From Phycisphaerae bacterium (GTDB lineage Bacteria; Planctomycetota; Phycisphaerae; SM23-33): a stretch of DNA of 8,745 nucleotides. The stretch covers positions 1 through 8,745 of the forward strand of contig DAOVQV010000043.1 of the NCBI GenBank assembly GCA_030628445.1, written 5' to 3'. Made by a program: the position numbers and the translations under genes. Below the pieces are notes generated by a model. The model searched no databases and was not told the DNA's origin. It was given only the letters and a program-made list of their open reading frames with translations. Shown here piece by piece: positions 5,641 to 8,745 of this stretch (position 1 is its first letter; every line of letters begins with the position of its first letter).

Positions 5641-6873
5641 CTATCGTCTCTTGGTTGTCTTGCTCTTTCCGGTCCGCGGGACTGTTAGAAGCTTGCGCAA
5701 TTCACGCCTCGCCTGGGCCCGAACGCCCCTGCCCCTCCCCGTTGAATACTTCCGCTCCATTGACGCAACCAACCGCTCAAACTCCTCGGCGTCTACGGGC
5801 AGGGCGACGGTCTTGCCCTTATGCGCCGAAAGATAGGCAGCGCTGGAGAGCATCAGCTCGTCGATCGCTTCGGCCCCCGGCGCCACCAGCGGCACGCCGC
5901 GAAGCAGATGGGCGGCGAAGTTGCGAATGATACTCATGTGGCCAAAGCGCGGCTCTGCGGGCAGCTTGTACTGCTTCCACTTGACGGGCGGGCCGAAGAT
6001 GTAGTCCGCGCGGTTCTCCTTGTGCTCGAACATGTGTTTGGAGATCGCCCTGGCGAGCGTTCCCACTCGCAGCTTCCCGTCCTGGGCCACCATCACGCCC
6101 TTATCGCCCCAGAACTCGAACTTCTCCACGCCGGGCCAGGTGGCCGTGGTGGTGTGGATATATCCGATCTTTCCGCCGCCGTACTGACAGATCACGTCGG
6201 CGGTGTTCTCCACCTCGATCTTATGAAGTCGCGTCGAGACGAAAGCTGTCACCCGCTGCGGGGGCCCGGCGAGCCACCCGAACAGATCGAGGTGGTGGGC
6301 CGCCTGATTCAGCAGGATTCCGCCGCCCTCCCCGTCCCACGTCCCGCGCCACATCCCGCTGTCGTAGTACGCCTGCGTGCGATACCACTTTGAGCAAACA
6401 AGCGTCACACGATAGATATCGCCGAGCCGCTCGGAGTCGATAATGCGCTTCATGATCTTCATGATCGCCAGTGTGCGAGACTGGTACATCACGCCGAGGG
6501 CGACCTTATGCTTCTTGCACTCGGCGATCATCGCCTGGGCCGGGCCGATCGTCGAGGCGAGCGGTTTTTCGCACACGACGTGCAGGCCCGCTCGGGCGGC
6601 CCGGATCGCCAGGTGCGGGTGCCAGTAGTGCGGAGTGGCGACTACCACCGCGTCGCACAAGGACGAATCGAACATCTCCTGGGCGTCGGTGAAGTGCGGT
6701 ACACAAAGGGCCTTCCCGATCTTCCGGGCCACCCCCGCCCGCTGGTCCGAGACGGCGGCGAGGGAATAATCGCGGCCGCCGGTATCCTGTATCCACTGGG
6801 CATGCCGTGCGCCCATCACGCCCAGGCCGACGACTCCATATCGAACTTTCCTGATCCTGCCTTTGCGTCTCAT
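5641..6873 (-). CDS. Gfo/Idh/MocA family NAD(P)-dependent oxidoreductase
   Basis: This 410-residue protein has the standard two-domain plan. The N-terminal Rossmann fold carries GLGVMG at 16-21, followed by VVVATPHYWHPHLA and the family hallmark CEKPLA (Lys103). The C-terminal alpha/beta domain carries GGGILLNQAAHHLDL at 183-197, where His193 and Asp196 match the usual catalytic H-x-x-D; the customary Asp four residues before the His is Asn189. Such enzymes oxidise, reduce or epimerise sugars, inositols and related polyols. No export signal is evident, so it should be cytoplasmic. An unusually basic tail (about 385-410, ending KSKTTKRR) extends past the fold. The ATG at 6873 is supported by GAGGGA about 8-9 bases upstream. 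It is the first gene of the minus-strand operon and faces a second Gfo/Idh/MocA-like gene across the divergent region. The family is certain; the substrate is unknown. Confidence 0.95.
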   Translation of the reverse strand: MRRKGRIRKVRYGVVGLGVMGARHAQWIQDTGGRDYSLAAVSDQRAGVARKIGKALCVPHFTDAQEMFDSSLCDAVVVATPHYWHPHLAIRAARAGLHVVCEKPLASTIGPAQAMIAECKKHKVALGVMYQSRTLAIMKIMKRIIDSERLGDIYRVTLVCSKWYRTQAYYDSGMWRGTWDGEGGGILLNQAAHHLDLFGWLAGPPQRVTAFVSTRLHKIEVENTADVICQYGGGKIGYIHTTTATWPGVEKFEFWGDKGVMVAQDGKLRVGTLARAISKHMFEHKENRADYIFGPPVKWKQYKLPAEPRFGHMSIIRNFAAHLLRGVPLVAPGAEAIDELMLSSAAYLSAHKGKTVALPVDAEEFERLVASMERKYSTGRGRGVRAQARRELRKLLTVPRTGKSKTTKRR

Positions 6874-6890
6874 TGTCTTATTCCCTCGGT

Positions 6891-6937
6891 AATCGTTTCA
6901 AAATATCCATTTGCACGCAATTTGCCAGTGAAATACG
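6891..6937. promoter_or_regulatory. AT-rich palindromic patch in the divergent control region
   Basis: The 202-bp region between the divergent start codons (6874-7075) contains an AT-rich island. Within it is the dyad TTGCACGCAA (6911-6920), nearly concentric with outer arms TTTCA (6896-6900) and TGAAA (6929-6933). A direct ATTTGC repeat also occurs at 6909 and 6920, 11 bp apart, about one helical turn. This is what a regulator site serving the minus-strand operon could look like. No convincing -35/-10 pair is visible on either strand; TATGAT at 6972-6977 is a possible plus-strand -10 element with no matching -35. The evidence is weak. Confidence 0.3.
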
Positions 6938-7055
6938 CCGGATCAACCCCGCCGATGTGGGTTGGAGAGGTTATGATACGCGCAGGGCAAGAAGATACTG
7001 ACTCGGCCCCCACGACAGAGGGAACAAGCTTTTCGCAGCATCAGAGGCGATCTAC

Positions 7056-7079
7056 ATGAGAGGAGCCAAGGGACCATGA
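7056..7079 (+). other. Possible 7-codon leader ORF overlapping the next start
   Basis: ATG at 7056 opens a seven-codon frame (MRGAKGP) whose TGA (7077-7079) overlaps the start ATG of the following gene as ATGA. An AGAGG about 8 bases upstream could serve it. The same bases hold the GAGAGGAG ribosome binding site of the main gene, so coincidence is quite possible. Confidence 0.2.
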
Positions 7080-7996
7080 GAATAGGCGTTGTAGATTTGG
7101 ATACGTCGCATCCGGAGAATTGGATACCCATCGAACGTGATCTGGGACACGAGGTTGTGGGGCTCTGGGACGGCGGGTCGATACACCCGGTGGGTTACGC
7201 CGAGAAGTTCGCAGAAGAACACAAGATCCCGAAGGTATATCCGTCGCTTGAGGCGATGGTCGATCAGGTCGATTGCGCTGTAATCCACGGGTGCGATTGG
7301 GACACGCACATCGACAAGGCGCGGGTGTTCGTAGAGGCAGGTAAGGGGATACTGCTGGACAAGCCCCTGGCCGGGAACTTGGGCGATCTGAATCAGCTCA
7401 AGGCGTGGACGGCGACCGGGGCGAGAATCACCGGCGGGTCGTCGCTGCGATTCTGCGCCGAGACGCGCGACTGGCTCGCCTCCCCGCTTGAGAAGCGCGG
7501 GACGCCGCAGACGGTCGTTTGCGGGTGCGGGGTGGACGAATTCAACTACGGAATTCACGCATACTCGATGCTTGCAGGGATCATGGGGACCGGCGCTGCA
7601 AGCATCCGTCACCTGGGTAAGAGTGTCCAACGGCGGATCCAGATCGACTACGGCGACGGACGGACCGGGCTGATCGTGATTGGCGAGACCGCCAAGTGGC
7701 TGCCCTTCTACACCACGATCGTCACTCAAAACCAGGTCGCTTACTTCAAGGCTGACGCAAAGAAGCTGTATCGGTCCCAGCTGGAGGCGGTGCTTCCGTA
7801 TCTGTCCGGCGAGACGGAAGAACCACCGATCGCAATGGATGAGCTGATCGAACCGGAGCTTTGGGCCTTGGCTGCCCGCCGCAGCTGGACCGAGGGCGAC
7901 CGAGCTGTAGAACTATCCGAACTGACTGAAGAAGATGACGGGTATGACGGGGCAGAGTTCGCCGACGAATATCGCAAGTCAAAGTACCCGTCGTAA
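7076..7996 (+). CDS. Atypical Gfo/Idh/MocA-like oxidoreductase
   Basis: The 306-residue product resembles the Gfo/Idh/MocA family. It has a short N-terminal Rossmann-like domain, a CAVIHGCDWDTHIDKARVF helix-strand unit, and LLDKPLAG at 93-100, which corresponds to the family's EKP motif with Asp95 in place of Glu. NYGIHAYSML around 157-166 may match the catalytic-His region, with His161. The usual GxGxxG nucleotide loop is absent; the first strand runs into GVVDLDTSHPENW instead. An LDTSH-like start is, as far as I recall, seen in a subset of this family. The protein is shorter than typical members (about 340-400) and ends in an acidic tail. GAGAGGAG at 7058-7065 supports the ATG. It is divergent from the other Gfo/Idh/MocA gene and is followed after 33 bp by the hydrolase gene, probably co-transcribed. 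The family call is good; cofactor use and activity are uncertain. Confidence 0.85.
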   Translation: MRIGVVDLDTSHPENWIPIERDLGHEVVGLWDGGSIHPVGYAEKFAEEHKIPKVYPSLEAMVDQVDCAVIHGCDWDTHIDKARVFVEAGKGILLDKPLAGNLGDLNQLKAWTATGARITGGSSLRFCAETRDWLASPLEKRGTPQTVVCGCGVDEFNYGIHAYSMLAGIMGTGAASIRHLGKSVQRRIQIDYGDGRTGLIVIGETAKWLPFYTTIVTQNQVAYFKADAKKLYRSQLEAVLPYLSGETEEPPIAMDELIEPELWALAARRSWTEGDRAVELSELTEEDDGYDGAEFADEYRKSKYPS

Positions 7997-8029
7997 GCCA
8001 ACTGCTTCTTAACCAAGGAGTGCACTTCA

Positions 8030-8745
8030 ATGATCGACCGGAACCTGTCGGTAAACCAATACTTCATGGACCTGGCGGCGAAGCATGCGCCGCAGTTCCG
8101 CTTCTCGGGGAAGAGCCAGGACGACTGGCGCAAGTGGCGAGATCAGCTCTTCCCGGCCGTTAAGGCGACGCTCGGTAAGATGCCCGCCAAGGTCCCGCTG
8201 AACCCCGAGATCAAGGCCGAGTGGAAAGAGGATGGTCTGATAAAGCAGCGAGTGATCTTCGACGTCGAAGAGGGGCTGTCAGCAGCTGCATACGTGTTCC
8301 GGCCCGAAAACGCCAAAGCGCCCCTCCCAGGGATCCTCGCCTGCCACGGGCACGGTGACTTCGGGAAGGACTCGGTGATGGGCAACCGGTCCGAGGCGCC
8401 GCGCCGCGAGCAGATCACTTTGTACAACTACGACTACGGGCTGCAGATGGCCAAGGGAGGCTATGCGGTAATCGCGATCGACTGGCGCGGCTTCGGCGAG
8501 CGCGACGACCGCCGCAAGCCCAACATAACCCAGGTCCGGTCCGAACGCGATCTGTGCAATATGCACTACCTGAAGGCGACGCTGCTGGGGATGACTGTCC
8601 TGGGGATGGACATTCACGACGGGTCCTGTGCGCTGGATTATCTGTCCCAGCAGGGCTTCGTGGACCCTGAGCGGATCGGCGTGATGGGCCTCAGTTTCGG
8701 TGGGACGATGAGCACGTGGATGAGCATCTGCGACGAGCGGATCAA
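8030..8745 (+). CDS. Alpha/beta hydrolase, acetyl-xylan-esterase/dienelactone-hydrolase-like, 3' end missing
   Basis: The frame starts at ATG 8030, with AAGGAG at 8015-8020 nine bases upstream, and runs off the window after 238 complete codons. The visible part contains the features of an alpha/beta-hydrolase esterase: an oxyanion-hole segment LACHGHGDFGKD at about 103-114, the strand AVIAIDWRGFGER at 146-158, and the nucleophile elbow GLSFGG with Ser222 (GxSxGG). The catalytic acid and histidine would lie beyond the edge. The HGHGxxGKD style and an N-terminal helical extension of about 70 residues recall acetyl-xylan esterase or abhydrolase families common near carbohydrate genes. No signal peptide is seen, so it should act in the cytoplasm. 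It follows the Gfo/Idh/MocA-like gene by 33 bp, so a shared transcript is likely. A role in removing acyl groups from an imported substrate is inference. Confidence 0.9.
   Translation, partial: MIDRNLSVNQYFMDLAAKHAPQFRFSGKSQDDWRKWRDQLFPAVKATLGKMPAKVPLNPEIKAEWKEDGLIKQRVIFDVEEGLSAAAYVFRPENAKAPLPGILACHGHGDFGKDSVMGNRSEAPRREQITLYNYDYGLQMAKGGYAVIAIDWRGFGERDDRRKPNITQVRSERDLCNMHYLKATLLGMTVLGMDIHDGSCALDYLSQQGFVDPERIGVMGLSFGGTMSTWMSICDERI

Noticed and set aside
6962..6977. Sigma-70 promoter from TTGGAG and TATGAT
   Set aside because: The two elements are only 4 bp apart and no alternative -35 lies at 16-18 bp.

Overview
This GC-rich window most likely comes from a Planctomycetota-type bacterium, possibly a metagenome-derived genome. 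The assignment is inference from gene content: a GspD/PilQ-type secretin followed by a small lipoprotein, an exported nitrilase-superfamily enzyme, Gfo/Idh/MocA proteins on both strands, a long mandelate racemase/muconate lactonizing (MR/MLE) enolase-superfamily enzyme, and an acetyl-xylan-esterase-like hydrolase. No rRNA, tRNA, CRISPR array, transposase or phage gene was seen.

Layout. (1) Positions 1-2150, plus strand: the 3' end of a secretin gene, then a lipoprotein gene that overlaps or nearly touches its stop codon. This looks like the tail of a type II secretion or type IV pilus operon whose earlier genes lie to the left. (2) 2209-3216, plus strand: a secreted carbon-nitrogen hydrolase with its own strong ribosome binding site. 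(3) 3204-3339: a 136-bp convergent junction built largely of short tandem repeats. It has four 7-bp units, then four 8-bp units, a spacer, and five more 8-bp units, nearly all starting CRGT. The outer units carry the stop codons of both flanking genes. (4) 3337-6873, minus strand: a Gfo/Idh/MocA oxidoreductase, then (17 bp later) an MR/MLE enolase-superfamily enzyme, then (94 bp later) a DUF72 protein. (5) 6874-7075: a 202-bp divergent control region with an AT-rich palindromic patch. (6) 7076 to the right edge, plus strand: a second, atypical Gfo/Idh/MocA-like protein and, 33 bp later, an alpha/beta hydrolase cut by the window end.

How the genes may work together. Blocks 4-6 look like a divergent catabolic locus. 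An esterase could deacylate a carbohydrate or related ester, the two Gfo/Idh/MocA proteins could oxidise, reduce or epimerise a sugar or polyol, and the enolase-superfamily enzyme could dehydrate or epimerise the resulting acid. This pathway is inferred from family membership and neighbourhood; the substrate cannot be read from the sequence. The DUF72 gene may be a passenger.

The least ordinary item is the mixed 7/8-bp repeat tract between the convergent genes. Next come the Gfo/Idh/MocA-like protein that lacks the glycine-rich nucleotide motif, and the enlarged enolase-superfamily protein.
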